Assembly (NCBI RefSeq): GCF_040419245.1
Contig: NZ_JAZHOH010000001.1
Span: forward strand, 2,604,001-2,668,000
Origin: Ewingella sp. CoE-038-23
Lineage (GTDB): Bacteria > Pseudomonadota > Gammaproteobacteria > Enterobacterales > Enterobacteriaceae
DNA length: 64,000 nt
Direction of reading: 5' to 3'
Made by a program: the position numbers and the translations under genes. How positions within the stretch are numbered: position 1 is the first letter of the stretch; each line of letters opens with the position of its first letter. The notes beneath the pieces were generated by a model, which did no database searches, was not told the origin of the DNA, and saw nothing but the letters and a program-made list of their open reading frames with translations. Shown here piece after piece: positions 1-10,491 of the stretch.

Positions 1-438
1 CGTGAAATTCATTGGGCGCGCCAGCACTTCCAACGCATAGGTATAGCGTTCGAAACGGCGTTTTTGAGCCAGATTGAACAACGCGTAAGGCGTATTCAGT
101 TGACCCGTTTTGAGTTCCTCACCCAGCGTGCTGCGTTTATCAGCGAACTGAGCTACGTCGGAGGCCATCAAAACGTTATGGCCATAATCGAGCATGTTGA
201 GGTAACGGTCGAAAATCTTAGCGGAGAAATCTGCATTAAGGTCAAATTGACGATAATGCGAACGGGTAAAGCGTGCCGTAACACGCTCGCTTACCGTTGC
301 GTCCTGAGGCTCTTGTGTCAGTTGCTTGAGCTGGTCGATAGTTACCGGGGCACTATCGTTCGCATAACTGGTGTTAACCAGACTGGCTCCTGACAACAAA
401 AGACCTGCAATAACGCTTAATCTGACAAATTTGTTCAT
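1..438 (-). CDS. prc: Tail-specific protease Prc, 5' part only
   Basis: This is the first 146 codons of the periplasmic carboxy-terminal processing protease, which degrades tagged or misfolded envelope proteins and, in E. coli, works with NlpI to control MepS. The ATG is at 438 and translation runs off the left edge with no stop. A signal peptide is visible (hydrophobic run about residues 5-20, ending near SYA). It is followed by the strongly conserved block ATVSERVTARFTRSHYRQFD and by AQKRRFERYTYAL, both near-identical to E. coli Prc as I remember it. The PDZ and Ser/Lys catalytic parts lie outside the window. proQ lies 19 bp upstream in the same direction, so the two are probably co-transcribed as in E. 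coli. Confidence 0.95.
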   Translation of the reverse strand, partial: MNKFVRLSVIAGLLLSGASLVNTSYANDSAPVTIDQLKQLTQEPQDATVSERVTARFTRSHYRQFDLNADFSAKIFDRYLNMLDYGHNVLMASDVAQFADKRSTLGEELKTGQLNTPYALFNLAQKRRFERYTYALEVLARPMNFT

Positions 439-457
439 GCCTGAGTTGGCCTCCGTA

Positions 458-1144
458 TCAGAACTGCAAGTGTTCTGCGCGCACGATCATCGCCAGACCC
501 GTAGAGAGCTGAACTCGAACACCGTCTTTGGCAATTTCCAAAACGGTGGCGTCCATAGCACTCTGACCGGCTCTCACTTTGATCTCTTGGCCAATTTGCA
601 GTTTTGAGATATCTGTGACTGGCACCTGACGCGGTTCACGTTTTTCCTCACGCGGTGGGCGAGGTGCACGTGGTTTGCGATTTTCTTGACCAGCTACAGC
701 AGCAGGCGCGTTTTCACGGCGCGGCGCAGGTTTTTTAGCAGCCGGACGTGGACGACGTGGTTCGGCTTCACCCGCTTCACGACGCTTAGCCTGTTGTTCA
801 GCACGTTGTGCTTGAACACGAGCTTTCGCTTCTTCTAATTGTTTACGGGCATGTTCGACGTGCTGTTCTTCCAGCTCACCACATGCATTACCGTCAAGGT
901 CAACGCGCTGTGCGCCAACTTTAACGCCGTACAAATAACGCCAGCTTGAGGTATATAGACGCAGAGCAGAGCGCAGCTGAGTTTTACTCAGATTCTCTTC
1001 GCCTTGCACGCGCTCGACCAAATCCGCAAAAATACCGATCTTTAAAGGACGAGCTTCGCCTTCGGCGCTAAAACAGAGCGGGAAACGCTCGGCCAAAAAG
1101 GCAATGACTTCTTTACTACTGTTCAACTTAGGTTGATTTTCCAT
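458..1144 (-). CDS. proQ: RNA chaperone ProQ
   Basis: A 228-residue FinO/ProQ-family RNA chaperone that binds the terminators of many small RNAs and mRNA 3' ends in the cytoplasm. Residues 1 to about 120 form the ProQ/FinO domain ([20 protein letters not shown], then [15 protein letters not shown]). Residues 120-175 are a Lys/Arg/Ala/Pro-rich disordered linker. The last 50 residues form the KOW/Tudor-like domain ([20 protein letters not shown]). The length matches E. coli (232). It sits directly upstream of prc. A perfect palindrome carrying TATAAT lies 50-70 bp upstream and probably holds its promoter. Confidence 0.97.
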   Translation of the reverse strand: MENQPKLNSSKEVIAFLAERFPLCFSAEGEARPLKIGIFADLVERVQGEENLSKTQLRSALRLYTSSWRYLYGVKVGAQRVDLDGNACGELEEQHVEHARKQLEEAKARVQAQRAEQQAKRREAGEAEPRRPRPAAKKPAPRRENAPAAVAGQENRKPRAPRPPREEKREPRQVPVTDISKLQIGQEIKVRAGQSAMDATVLEIAKDGVRVQLSTGLAMIVRAEHLQF

Positions 1145-1192
1145 GAAATTTCCTGATTACAACGGGTTTGCCAACCGGCGCAGGCATGAACA

Positions 1193-1212
1193 GGCGTCAT
1201 TATAATGACGCC
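1193..1212 (-). promoter_or_regulatory. Perfect 20-bp palindrome containing TATAAT, probable proQ promoter
   Basis: The half-site GGCGTCATTA is followed immediately by its exact reverse complement, so the element reads the same on both strands and contains TATAAT. It lies between the msrC stop and the proQ start. On the minus strand TATAAT is at 1204..1199, about 55 bp before the proQ ATG, a plausible -10 box. It could also fold as a hairpin in msrC read-through RNA. Confidence 0.45.
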
Positions 1213-1239
1213 ACCGTTAAATGCCACGTTATCCGTAGA

Positions 1240-1737
1240 TCAACTTGCGATCAGATTGACATATTTTGCTGCATCGCTGTTTTGCAGATGCTGGCAAAGC
1301 CCGGCAACTAACTCTGTCAGCCCTTGTTCATCCGCTTCGTCGAAGCGTTGATAGACGGTGCTATCGATGTCCAGGACGCCAATCACTGTGCCATTAACGC
1401 TAATCGGTAAGACGATTTCTGCGTTACTTGCTGCGTCACAGGCGATATGCCCGGGGAACGCATGCACGTCACCGACGCGCTGCACGGCGTTTTCAGCCAC
1501 GGCAGTCCCACAAACGCCCTTTCCTACCGGGATGCGCACGCAGGCAATTTTGCCCTGAAAAGGTCCAAGCACCAGTGTGGAACCATCCATAAGATAGAAT
1601 CCAGCCCAGTTAACCCCTTCAAGACGCTCATAAAGTAAGGCGCTGGCATTCGACAGAGTAGCAATAAAATTGTTCTCTCCGGCGATAAGCGCGTTCAGAT
1701 CACGTTTTAATTCCGCGTAGAATTCTTGTTTATTCAT
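1240..1737 (-). CDS. msrC: Free methionine-(R)-sulfoxide reductase (GAF domain)
   Basis: A 165-residue single-GAF-domain enzyme that reduces free L-methionine-(R)-sulfoxide in the cytosol using thioredoxin. The three family cysteines are visible as Cys66 (KIACVRIP), Cys76 (GKGVCGTAV) and Cys100 (HIACDAASN), followed by the conserved GVLDIDS strand. The length equals E. coli YebR/MsrC. The gene lies upstream of proQ on the same strand, with a 95-bp gap that holds the palindrome described above. It is divergent from letA. Confidence 0.95.
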   Translation of the reverse strand: MNKQEFYAELKRDLNALIAGENNFIATLSNASALLYERLEGVNWAGFYLMDGSTLVLGPFQGKIACVRIPVGKGVCGTAVAENAVQRVGDVHAFPGHIACDAASNAEIVLPISVNGTVIGVLDIDSTVYQRFDEADEQGLTELVAGLCQHLQNSDAAKYVNLIAS

Positions 1738-1990
1738 GTAATAACCAATAATGACCCAAGGGCAGTCAGCCGATATGTTGTGCTTAACCCATATAAAATA
1801 AGCATTAAATACTCATCTGAACAAGGTTAATCCTATGTCACTTCAAAAAGACTGACCTACAATGACTGTTTGCCGACCGCATAATACGTTATTTTGTTAA
1901 AAATACCTGACAGATCTTAACATCCCTGCCCTGTAGAGCATTTCAGGGTAAGTACAATGATAACAACAGGCAAATCTACACTCAGGCTCT

Positions 1991-3238
1991 ATGAAAATAC
2001 GCACATTGTCAGGACCTTTACCGCAGGCACGCTATCAGCGTTGTAATGAATGCGATTACCTCTTTTCTATTCCTGACCTGAAGAAAACGCAAACTGCGCA
2101 TTGTCCGCGCTGCAATGCCAAGGTGGAAAAAGGCCGGGTCTGCTCCCTGTCGCGTCTCATTATTATCGCCATTAGCATCTTGGTGCTGATGCCGTTCGCC
2201 TTCACCGAGCCATTAATCAGCATCCGTCTGCTGGGGACCCGCATTGATGCCAGCCTGTTCGAAGGTATCTGGCAGATGTCGAGCCAAGGCTCGCCGCTTA
2301 CCGCCAGCATGGTCGCCTTCTGTACCATTGGCGCGCCGGTCACTTTAGCCGGTTCTATCCTTTATCTGCACTTTGGCAGCCGTTTGGGGATGAACCTCAA
2401 GCCGGTGCTGTTGATGCTCGACAGGCTTAAAGACTGGGTGATGCTCGACATCTATCTGGTCGGCATGGCGGTGGCTAGCATCAAAGTGAAAGAGTACGCC
2501 GACATCGACGTTGGCCCGGCGCTGTTGGCTTATCTAATGATGACCGTGCTGGTGACGCTGACGCTGATCAACCTGAATATCGAGCAGCTTTGGGAGGAGT
2601 TCTATCCGCAGCCGCGCCCGAAAGGTCAGCCCTCCACCTTTAAGCTCTGCCTGTCGTGCAAATTTACCGGCCACGCCGATGACAAAGGCCGCTGCCCGAG
2701 GTGCCACGTGCCGATGACGGTGCGTTACAAACATAGCCTGCAGAAGACCTGGGCGGCGCTGATTGCCGCCATGGTGTTCCTGTTGCCGGCGAACCTGATG
2801 CCGATTTCGATTATTTATCTCAATGGGCAACGCACCGAAGACACGATATTCTCCGGCGTGGTTTCACTGGCGACCTCCGGCAACGTGCCGATTGCCGCCA
2901 TCGTCTTTATTGCCAGCGTTCTGGTGCCTTTCACCAAGGTTATCGTGATGCTGACTTTACTGTTGAGTATTCATTTTAAGGCGATTCAAGGATTGAAAAC
3001 GCGGATACGCTTACTGCGGGTAGTGACCTGGATTGGTCGCTGGTCGATGCTTGATCTGTTTGTCATTTCCTTGATGATGTCGTTGGTTAACCGTGACCAA
3101 CTGTTGTCATTTACAATGGGACCGGCGGCCTTCTTCTTTGGGACCTCCGTGATCCTTACAATACTTGCCGTAGAATGGCTTGATAGCCGCTTGATTTGGG
3201 ATGCACATGCAACAGGAAACGCCGAATACACCGACTGA
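1991..3238 (+). CDS. letA: LetA (YebS), PqiA-family inner-membrane protein
   Basis: A 415-residue polytopic membrane protein that partners the LetB MCE tube in lipid transport between inner and outer membranes. Two PqiA modules are visible. Each starts with a zinc-ribbon Cys pair set (CNECDYLF...CPRC near residues 18-42; CLSCKFTG...CPRC near residues 220-240) and is followed by several hydrophobic helices. The closing block [17 protein letters not shown]...[19 protein letters not shown] is highly conserved. The end overlaps the start of letB by about 30 bp, the coupled arrangement seen in E. coli yebS-yebT. Confidence 0.95.
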   Translation: MKIRTLSGPLPQARYQRCNECDYLFSIPDLKKTQTAHCPRCNAKVEKGRVCSLSRLIIIAISILVLMPFAFTEPLISIRLLGTRIDASLFEGIWQMSSQGSPLTASMVAFCTIGAPVTLAGSILYLHFGSRLGMNLKPVLLMLDRLKDWVMLDIYLVGMAVASIKVKEYADIDVGPALLAYLMMTVLVTLTLINLNIEQLWEEFYPQPRPKGQPSTFKLCLSCKFTGHADDKGRCPRCHVPMTVRYKHSLQKTWAALIAAMVFLLPANLMPISIIYLNGQRTEDTIFSGVVSLATSGNVPIAAIVFIASVLVPFTKVIVMLTLLLSIHFKAIQGLKTRIRLLRVVTWIGRWSMLDLFVISLMMSLVNRDQLLSFTMGPAAFFFGTSVILTILAVEWLDSRLIWDAHATGNAEYTD

Positions 3239-5837
3239 AGCGCGGGTTAAAAACAGACGCCGGATATCGCCTTTCTGGCTTCTGCCTTTTATTGCCTTAT
3301 TGATAGCGGGCTGGCTTATCTACAGCAACTATCAGGAAAGAGGCACCACCGTTACCATTGATTTCCAGTCTGCCGCCGGGATTGTCGCGGGGCGAACCCC
3401 TGTGCGCTATCAGGGGGTGGAAGTCGGCACCGTCGAGTCAATCAGTCTGAGCAAAGACCTGCGCACCATCATGGTCAAGGTCAGCATCAAGAGCGACCTG
3501 TCGGACTCCTTGCGCGATGGCACCCAGTTCTGGCTGGTCACGCCTAAGGCCTCACTGGCCGGGGTTTCTGGTCTGGATGCCTTAGTTGGCGGTAACTACA
3601 TCGGCATGATGCCCGGTAGCGGCAAAGAGAAAGATCACTTCGTCGCGCTGGATACGCAGCCGAAATATCGTCTGAATACCGGCGAGTTAATGATTCATCT
3701 GCACGCGCGGGATCTTGGCTCCCTGAGCAACGGCTCGCTGGTTTACTACCGTAAAATTCCGGTGGGTAAAGTTTATGATTACGATATTGAAGCCGGAAAC
3801 GATGGCGTCACTATCGACGTTCTGATTGAGCGCCGTTTCGCCCATTTGGTGAAAGACACCAGCCGCTTCTGGAATGTCTCCGGCTTTAAAGGCGATTTCA
3901 GCCTCAGCGGCGCGAAAGTTGAGATGGAAAGCCTCGCCGCGCTGGTCAACGGAGCTATCGCCCTCGACTCGCCGATTGATGGCAATTCGGCCAAACAAGA
4001 GCAGTCCTACGAGCTATACCCTGATTTGGCGCAGAGCCAGCGCGGGGTAGAGATCGACCTCGACTTACCCAACGGCGACGGGCTGAAAGAGGACCGCACC
4101 CCACTGATGTACCAGGGTTTGCAAGTCGGTACCCTGACCAAAGTGACCCTTCAACCAGACAACAAGGTAACGGGGAAACTCACGGTTGACCCGTCGGTGA
4201 TTGACATGATGCGCACCGGCACGCGCATTGAGATGAATAGCCCGAAAATCAGCCTGAGCAATGCCAAGCTGAGCCAACTGCTGACCGGCAACACGCTGGA
4301 GCTGATCCCGGGCGAAGGCCAGCCGCAGAAGCACTTCACCGTGCTCGACAGCAATCAGCGCCTGCTGCAAGACCCGGGCGTTTTGCAAATTCAGCTTAAT
4401 GCCCCAGAAACCTTTGGTATTGATGCCGGACAGCCGGTGATACTTCACGGCATCGCCGTCGGCCAAATCCTTGACCGCAAAATGACCGATGAAGGCATTG
4501 TGTTTAACATCGCGATAAAGCCTGAATACAAAGGGCTGTTGCACAAAGACAGTAAATTCGTGGTCAACAGCCGCGTTGATGTCAAATTAGGCATCGACGG
4601 CATGGAAGTGCTAGGCGCCAGTGCCCAAGAGTGGGTTGACGGCGGCGTGCGCATTATTCCGGGCGGTAAAGGCGAACCGGCGAAAAAATACCCGCTCTTC
4701 AGTAACGCTGAAAAAGCCGCCGAAGGCATTCAAGGGGAGCAGCCGGGCGCCACGCTGACGCTCACCGCCAAGAGCCTGCCGGACGTGCAGGCGGGTTCCG
4801 TGGTGCTGTATCGCAAATTCCAGGTTGGGCAAATTGTGGATGTCACGCCAAAAGCCAACGACTTTGACATCGACGTCTATATCCGCCCTGAATACCGTAA
4901 GTTGCTCACTGACAAGAGTATTTTCTGGGCCGAGGGTGGCGCGAAAGTACAGCTGAATGGCAGCGGATTGACCGTCCAAGCTTCGCCGCTCGACCGCGCG
5001 CTGAAAGGTGCGATCAGCTTCGATAACAATGAAGGCGTCACGCTGAGCAAAGGCGCGAAACGCGTATTGTATGAGTCAGAAACCGCCGCGCGCGCCGTAG
5101 GCAGCCAAATCACGCTGAATACTTACGACGCCAGCAAGCTCTCTGCCGGAATGCCAATTCGCTACCTAGGTATCAACATTGGTCAGGTTGAGTCGCTGAA
5201 GCTCGAGTCGAAACTGAATCAAGTCTCAGCCAAAGCCGTGCTCTACCCTGAGTATGTCGACACCTTCGCCCGCATGGGGACGCGATTCTCTATCGTTTCA
5301 CCGGAAATTTCCGCCGGCGGGGTTAGCAATCTCGACACCCTGTTGCAGCCTTACATCAATGTGGAAGCAGGCAAAGGCCCGGCCTCGCGCACCTTCGACC
5401 TGCAAGAATCGACCATCACCGATTCCCGTTACACCGATGGCTTGGGCATCGTGATGGATGCAGCCGAGGTAGGTTCGCTGCAAATCGGCACGCCAGTGCT
5501 GTTCCGCGGTATCGAAGTGGGCACCGTGACCGGCTTCTATCTGGGCGCGATGGCTGACCGGGTTAACGTCACGCTGCGTATCAGCAAGAAGTACCAGTAT
5601 CTAGTGCGCGACAACAGCGTGTTCTGGCTGGCTTCGGGCTATAACCTGCAGTTTGGGCTGACCGGCGGAATGCTGAAAAGCGGCACCTTCCAGCAGTTCA
5701 TTCGCGGCGGTATTGCTTTCGCTACACCGCCGTCCACGCCGGTGGCACCAAAAGCCGGAGCGGGCCGCCACTTCCTGCTTAATCCCGAAGAGCCGAAAGA
5801 TTGGCAGAAATGGGGCACGGCGATCCCGAAAAACTAA
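3201..5837 (+). CDS. letB: LetB (YebT), seven-MCE-domain lipid transport protein
   Basis: An 878-residue MCE protein anchored by one N-terminal helix (about residues 22-42), with the rest in the periplasm. LetB hexamers stack MCE rings into a tube that bridges the envelope for phospholipid transfer. Seven MCE cores can be counted from the repeated signature: [77 protein letters not shown] and [13 protein letters not shown]. The number and the total length both match E. coli LetB (877). The ATG at 3201 overlaps the letA 3' end; a second ATG at 3207 is an alternative start. Confidence 0.96.
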   Translation: MHMQQETPNTPTEARVKNRRRISPFWLLPFIALLIAGWLIYSNYQERGTTVTIDFQSAAGIVAGRTPVRYQGVEVGTVESISLSKDLRTIMVKVSIKSDLSDSLRDGTQFWLVTPKASLAGVSGLDALVGGNYIGMMPGSGKEKDHFVALDTQPKYRLNTGELMIHLHARDLGSLSNGSLVYYRKIPVGKVYDYDIEAGNDGVTIDVLIERRFAHLVKDTSRFWNVSGFKGDFSLSGAKVEMESLAALVNGAIALDSPIDGNSAKQEQSYELYPDLAQSQRGVEIDLDLPNGDGLKEDRTPLMYQGLQVGTLTKVTLQPDNKVTGKLTVDPSVIDMMRTGTRIEMNSPKISLSNAKLSQLLTGNTLELIPGEGQPQKHFTVLDSNQRLLQDPGVLQIQLNAPETFGIDAGQPVILHGIAVGQILDRKMTDEGIVFNIAIKPEYKGLLHKDSKFVVNSRVDVKLGIDGMEVLGASAQEWVDGGVRIIPGGKGEPAKKYPLFSNAEKAAEGIQGEQPGATLTLTAKSLPDVQAGSVVLYRKFQVGQIVDVTPKANDFDIDVYIRPEYRKLLTDKSIFWAEGGAKVQLNGSGLTVQASPLDRALKGAISFDNNEGVTLSKGAKRVLYESETAARAVGSQITLNTYDASKLSAGMPIRYLGINIGQVESLKLESKLNQVSAKAVLYPEYVDTFARMGTRFSIVSPEISAGGVSNLDTLLQPYINVEAGKGPASRTFDLQESTITDSRYTDGLGIVMDAAEVGSLQIGTPVLFRGIEVGTVTGFYLGAMADRVNVTLRISKKYQYLVRDNSVFWLASGYNLQFGLTGGMLKSGTFQQFIRGGIAFATPPSTPVAPKAGAGRHFLLNPEEPKDWQKWGTAIPKN

Positions 5838-5857
5838 GTTTCGCCGCGTGATGTGAT

Positions 5858-5885
5858 AAGGCCGCCTTCGGGTGGCCTTTTTGTT
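5858..5885 (+). terminator. Rho-independent terminator after letAB
   Basis: A hairpin with stem AAGGCCGCC / GGTGGCCTT and a stable TTCG loop, followed by TTTTT. It lies 20 bp after the letB stop and before rsmF. Confidence 0.8.
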
Positions 5886-5962
5886 GCTGCACCGCGCCTC
5901 GTCGGAACATGGTAAACTTGCGCCAATTTGATTTTCCGTTTCCTCTGCGACGAGACCTTCCT

Positions 5963-7411
5963 TTGTCCAAACCAACTCAATTTGTGGCGAAATTGCCACC
6001 CGCGTTCCTTGATGCAACCCGTGAAATCATGCCAGCCTCTCTGAGCATGGACGACTTTATTGCCGCCTGTAATCAGCCGCTGCGCCCCAGCCTGCGGGTT
6101 AACACGCTAAAAATCAGCGTCGACGACTTCCTTGCGCTGGCAGCCAGCTACCAGTGGGAGCTGACGCCGGTGCCGTGGTGCGCCGAAGGCTTCTGGATTG
6201 TCCGTCAGGGCGATGATGAAACCCGTCTGGGTAACGCGCTGGCGCACCTCGCCGGGCTGTTTTACATTCAGGAAGCCAGCTCCATGCTGCCGGTGACTGC
6301 CCTGTTTGCCAACGACACCCAGCCGACGCTGGTGATGGACGTGGCGTCTGCGCCCGGCTCTAAAACCACGCAAATCGCCGCGCTAATGAATAATCAGGGC
6401 GGCATCGTCGCCAACGAATATTCCGCCAGCCGCGTGAAGGTCCTGCACGCCAATATCAGCCGCTGCGGCGTGGCAAACACCGCCCTCACCCATTTCGACG
6501 GACGGGTGTTTGGCGCGGCGCTGCCAGAAACCTTCGACGCCATCTTGCTCGACGCCCCCTGCTCGGGCGAAGGCGTGGTGCGTAAAGACCCGGATGCCAT
6601 GAGTAACTGGTCACCAGAGAGCGTGGTCGAGATTGCCGCCACCCAGCGCGAACTGATTAACAGCGCCTTCCACGCCCTGAAGCCGGGCGGCACCTTGGTT
6701 TATTCCACCTGCACCTTGAACGCGCAGGAAAATCAGCAGGTCTGCCAATGGCTGTTGGATGAATATCCAGATGCCGTGGAAGTCGAGTCGCTGGCCGACC
6801 TGTTCGACGGCGCGCAGAAGGCGCTGACCGCCGAGGGGTATCTGCACGTTTTCCCACAAGTTTATGACAGCGAAGGCTTTTTCGTTGCACGCCTGCGCAA
6901 AACGGCTTCGATTGATCGCCTGCCAACGCCGGGCTACAAAGTGGGGAAATTCCCCTTCTTCCCTCTGTCGCGCAAAGAGAGCGCCGAGGTGGTCGCCGCA
7001 GCGCAAAAGTCCGGCATTGTTTGGTCCGACCAAGAGATTGCCATTTGGGAGCGAGATAAAGAGCTGTGGCTTTTCCCACGCGTGCTCGAGCCGCTGTTCG
7101 GCAAAGTGCGTTTTTCGAGGATTGGCATGAAGCTGGCTGAGCGTTTCTCCAAAGGCTTCCGCTGGCAGCATGAAGCCGTCGTCGCGCTGACCACGGGCTC
7201 TGGCGATAGCCAATTTGCCCTTGACGATGAGCTGGCACAGGCGTGGTTCCGGGGCGTGGATATTTACCCGCCCGACTCTCCAACCCGCGATGAATGCATC
7301 GTGACCTGGCAGAATCAGCCACTTGGGCTGGCAAAACGCATCGGCAGCAGAATAAAAAACAGCTTACCGCGTGAACTGGTGCGCGATGGTGCTATTCGCC
7401 CTCATAAGTGA
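5963..7411 (+). CDS. rsmF: 16S rRNA (cytosine(1407)-C(5))-methyltransferase RsmF
   Basis: A cytoplasmic SAM-dependent RNA m5C methyltransferase (YebU) that modifies C1407 of 16S rRNA. The SAM-binding motif [18 protein letters not shown], the motif IV loop DAPCSGEG and the catalytic Cys in VYSTCTLN are all present. The C-terminal PUA-like part ends with [22 protein letters not shown]. The frame is open from an ATG at 5909. A TTG at 5963 gives an N-terminus ([16 protein letters not shown]) that aligns with the E. coli start and gives 482 residues against 479, so I chose it. The start is uncertain; the rest is not. Confidence 0.93.
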   Translation: MSKPTQFVAKLPPAFLDATREIMPASLSMDDFIAACNQPLRPSLRVNTLKISVDDFLALAASYQWELTPVPWCAEGFWIVRQGDDETRLGNALAHLAGLFYIQEASSMLPVTALFANDTQPTLVMDVASAPGSKTTQIAALMNNQGGIVANEYSASRVKVLHANISRCGVANTALTHFDGRVFGAALPETFDAILLDAPCSGEGVVRKDPDAMSNWSPESVVEIAATQRELINSAFHALKPGGTLVYSTCTLNAQENQQVCQWLLDEYPDAVEVESLADLFDGAQKALTAEGYLHVFPQVYDSEGFFVARLRKTASIDRLPTPGYKVGKFPFFPLSRKESAEVVAAAQKSGIVWSDQEIAIWERDKELWLFPRVLEPLFGKVRFSRIGMKLAERFSKGFRWQHEAVVALTTGSGDSQFALDDELAQAWFRGVDIYPPDSPTRDECIVTWQNQPLGLAKRIGSRIKNSLPRELVRDGAIRPHK

Positions 7412-7665
7412 GCATTAGTCCACCATTAATAGCACTGAGCTATTAGCAAAACTTGAGTTATTTTTAAGGCGCTCGTCAATTACAATTAACTTATTTGATT
7501 GACGGGCTTACGTATATCCTCAATTTTTTGTTGGAATTAGTAGTAGGAATATTCCTAATCAGGCATGTATTATTGCGCTCATGAATGACACTTCTGGAAA
7601 TATTATTTCCAGATATGAAGCATATAGCCCGTGTCGAGTAAAGTTTTGCCAGTCGGAGAAGTATC

Positions 7666-9387
7666 ATGGCGGATGAAATACAGTTCCAGTCAGCAGAAGG
7701 TCATCTTCTGCGAGAAATGGCCAGCCTTCGCGATATCATTGACAACAACTCTGACTGGATCTGGGAAGTCGATACTCAAGGCAGATACGTTTTTTCCTCG
7801 AATAAATGCCAAGAGTTCCTCGGCGTGCCGCCTGAACATGTGTTGGGTAAAACGCCTTTTGACTTCATGCCGGCCGACGAGGCCATCCGCGTCAGCGCGC
7901 AGTTTGCCGCGATTGCCGCTCGCCGCGCCCCTTTCGGCGGCTTGCTGAATAGAAATATTCGCGCCGACGGCAGTGAAATCATTCTTGAGAGTAGCGGCAT
8001 ACCGCTGTTTGATTCAGCAGGTGAATTCCGCGGCTATCGCGGCATCGACCGCAACCTGACCAATCTCGATCAAGCCCCCGGACAGCGCCTATTCCAGCTG
8101 GAAACTATTTATTCCAACGCCCCCGTTGGCCTGTGCTTTATCGATTTGCAGATGCGTTATGTGACGGTCAATGACGCAATGGCTAACATCATTGGCCTGC
8201 AGCCTTATGAGGCCATTGGCCGCCGAGTCGGCGTGTTTCTGCCGGGTCTTGCCCCTTTGCTGACCAACGCGCTTGAGTTGGCTCAGCGCAATGAGGCTAC
8301 GCCCGACCGCGAGTTCTCGCTGCCCGGCAACAATCAGATTTTCTTTGTAAGAATTAAAGCGGCTTATGATGTCCAGAATCAGCTGAGCGGCCTTTCCGTC
8401 GCCATGACGGATATCACCAGCCTGAAACGCATGGAGCGCGCGCTGCGTGAGAGCCAAGAGCATTATCGCAACATGGTGGAGCTGAACCCACAGATCCCAT
8501 GGACCGCCGACCCTTCCGGCCTGCTTAATGACGTCAGTTCGCGCTTCCAGCGCATTACGGGCATGACGCGACAGGATATTCTGGCGGATAAATGGATCCA
8601 GAGTATGCACATTGAAGACCGCCGAAGCGCAGTGCAAACCTGGGAACAGTGCCTGAAAACGGGTGCGCCGCTGGATATCGAAGTGCGGTTTTGTCATGTC
8701 GATCGCGGCTGGAACTGGATGCGCATCCGCGCGGCGGCAAGCTATGCGCCCGATGGCTCCATTCAACGCTGGTACGGCACGGCAGAAGACGTTCACGAAC
8801 GTAAACTGCTGGAGCTGAAACTGGTGAAAGCCAATCGTCGATTGGAAATCCAGGCCCGCACCGATCCTTTAACCAAACTGCCTAATCGCCGCGAATTTAA
8901 AAAAGTGCTCAGCCACGAGTACATGCGCGCTAAACGTAACAATAGCCCGCTGACGGTGGTGATGATTGATATCGACTACTTTAAGAATTTCAATGACCAC
9001 TATGGCCATTTGTCCGGTGACGCCTGTCTGCGACTGGTTGCCCGCACCCTGCGAAAAGCGCTGAAACGCAATACGGATGTGATCACCCGTTTTGGCGGCG
9101 AAGAGTTTGCAGCTATCTTGCCGGATACCGATTTAAAAGGCGCATGGATCGTGGCGCGTCAAATCATGGAAGCCATTGAAACGCTTGGCATTAAGCATAG
9201 CTTCAGCGAGTTCAATCGCGTCACCATTAGTCAGGGTATTGCTACGTTTACGCCACGGGAAAACCCGGACATTGACGATCAATCGGATATCGTCAGCGCG
9301 GCAGACCAAGCCCTCTATATTTCCAAAAATAATGGCCGCAACCAAATTAACGCCATGCCTATCTCTGCTCGCCATAACCTCCTTTAA
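7666..9387 (+). CDS. Triple-PAS diguanylate cyclase
   Basis: A 573-residue soluble sensor cyclase making c-di-GMP. There is no signal peptide or membrane helix. Three PAS/PAC units are visible at about residues 15-135 (SDWIWEVDTQGRYVF...), 145-265 and 275-390 (ending RWYGTAEDVHERK), then a GGDEF domain at about 405-565. The catalytic motif is GGEEF at 477-481, in the active form. An RxxD inhibitory I-site (RNTD) sits exactly five residues upstream, so product feedback is expected. The ATG at 7666 has a GGAG ribosome site at proper spacing. The gene stands alone after rsmF, with a 254-bp A/T-rich leader that probably holds its promoter. The PAS signal is unknown. Confidence 0.9.
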   Translation: MADEIQFQSAEGHLLREMASLRDIIDNNSDWIWEVDTQGRYVFSSNKCQEFLGVPPEHVLGKTPFDFMPADEAIRVSAQFAAIAARRAPFGGLLNRNIRADGSEIILESSGIPLFDSAGEFRGYRGIDRNLTNLDQAPGQRLFQLETIYSNAPVGLCFIDLQMRYVTVNDAMANIIGLQPYEAIGRRVGVFLPGLAPLLTNALELAQRNEATPDREFSLPGNNQIFFVRIKAAYDVQNQLSGLSVAMTDITSLKRMERALRESQEHYRNMVELNPQIPWTADPSGLLNDVSSRFQRITGMTRQDILADKWIQSMHIEDRRSAVQTWEQCLKTGAPLDIEVRFCHVDRGWNWMRIRAAASYAPDGSIQRWYGTAEDVHERKLLELKLVKANRRLEIQARTDPLTKLPNRREFKKVLSHEYMRAKRNNSPLTVVMIDIDYFKNFNDHYGHLSGDACLRLVARTLRKALKRNTDVITRFGGEEFAAILPDTDLKGAWIVARQIMEAIETLGIKHSFSEFNRVTISQGIATFTPRENPDIDDQSDIVSAADQALYISKNNGRNQINAMPISARHNLL

Positions 9388-9398
9388 TTAACAGATAA

Positions 9399-9444
9399 AA
9401 GTGTGACTCTATCAGAGATATATTTTGTCGAATGAGTCACACTT
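9399..9444. repeat. 11-bp perfect inverted repeat after the diguanylate cyclase
   Basis: AAGTGTGACTC at 9399-9409 and its exact complement GAGTCACACTT at 9434-9444 flank a 24-nt A/T-rich loop. No U-tract follows, so it is not a standard terminator. It could be an operator or an mRNA 3'-end stem. Confidence 0.5.
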
Positions 9445-9536
9445 CCGCCTCATTACATTCATCTTGAATTGCCAATATAATAAAAGTAGTGATACCGTCC
9501 TCGCGTAGAAAATGGATTGTTACTGCAAACGCAGGC

Positions 9537-9597
9537 AAAACCTAAACCTCATGAATTATTCATTAAAAGAATAAATTCGTGGTTTAGGTTTTTTTTT
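9537..9597 (+). terminator. Long Rho-independent terminator upstream of the hydrolase gene
   Basis: The stem AAACCTAAACC / GGTTTAGGTTT encloses an inner stem (GAATTATTC / GAATAAATTC) and runs into an uninterrupted T tract. It ends about 60 bp before the hydrolase ATG. It may end transcription from the cyclase, or it may act as an attenuator-like leader of the hydrolase-porin pair. Confidence 0.75.
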
Positions 9598-9658
9598 GCA
9601 TTTAACACCACCGTTCTTTCAATTATATATTTTTACATATACATCAGGGATGCAGCAT

Positions 9659-10465
9659 ATGAATAAATTATTTATTACCTCAACCTCTATGGCTCTTTTA
9701 CTATTAGCTTTACCACCCTGTCAGGCTCAAGGATGGGAAAAGGGTAACTTTCATTCTGAGAAAATAGATCTGCCTTATCAGCTTTATACTCCCGAAAAGA
9801 CCTCCCCTTTATTGCCCTTAGTGATCTATTTACACGGTACCGGGCAGGCAGGCACTGATAATCAAGCGCAACTTTATCAAGGGGAAAATATTGGGCCAGA
9901 TTATTTCACCAGCCCCGCCAACCAGTCACTGCAGGCCACCTACGTGTTAGCCCCACAAACCCCGATGGCCATCCGCTGGGCCAGCACCACTTTGGCCGAG
10001 TATGACTTTATGAAAACGCCGATCACTGCCTCGATGGAAAATTTATTGGCGCTAATTGATAAAACCGTTGCCCAGTATCCCATCGATAAAAACCGGATTT
10101 ATTTGGCAGGCCTGTCCCGTGGCGGTCAAGGCGTTTGGTATGCGGCATTGCTACGCCCCGAATATTTCGCCGCTATCGTCCCAATTGCCGGAGCAGGCAG
10201 CCCGGAGTATGCGCGGAAATTAATTAAATTGCCGGTCTGGGTATTTCACGGCACCGACGATCAAGTTACCGATGTGAATTACAGCCGCAGTATGGTTGAT
10301 AGCATAATTAAACTCGGGGGCAGCACGCGCTATATCCGTTACAGCGAAATAGAGGGCGGCGATCACCAATCCTCTTGGTTAACCGCCCATCAAAATAGTG
10401 ATTTATGGCAGTGGATGTCTAAGCAAAATAAAAGCAATCACACTTCACCCGTTATTACTAAGTAA
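9659..10465 (+). CDS. Secreted alpha/beta hydrolase (esterase/peptidase-like)
   Basis: A 268-residue exported serine hydrolase. The signal peptide runs from MNKLF to about CQA, followed by QGWEKGNF. The alpha/beta-hydrolase features are visible in order: an oxyanion strand (LVIYLHGTGQAG), the nucleophile elbow GLSRGGQG, an acidic residue in VFHGTDDQVTDV and a histidine in GGDHQSSW. This layout matches the secreted predicted-peptidase/carbohydrate-esterase group (COG4099-like). The substrate cannot be named. The ATG at 9659 has an AGGG site 9 nt upstream; a TTG in the same frame at 9596 lies inside the terminator and is not credible. The porin gene starts 26 bp downstream, which suggests extracytoplasmic hydrolysis linked to uptake. 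Confidence 0.82.
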   Translation: MNKLFITSTSMALLLLALPPCQAQGWEKGNFHSEKIDLPYQLYTPEKTSPLLPLVIYLHGTGQAGTDNQAQLYQGENIGPDYFTSPANQSLQATYVLAPQTPMAIRWASTTLAEYDFMKTPITASMENLLALIDKTVAQYPIDKNRIYLAGLSRGGQGVWYAALLRPEYFAAIVPIAGAGSPEYARKLIKLPVWVFHGTDDQVTDVNYSRSMVDSIIKLGGSTRYIRYSEIEGGDHQSSWLTAHQNSDLWQWMSKQNKSNHTSPVITK

Positions 10466-10491
10466 CAGAGTCGACTAATAAGGAGAGCCGT

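Noticed and set aside
9596..9658. TTG start for the hydrolase gene at 9596
   Set aside because: It lies in the T-run of a terminator hairpin; the ATG at 9659 gives a normal signal peptide and ribosome site.
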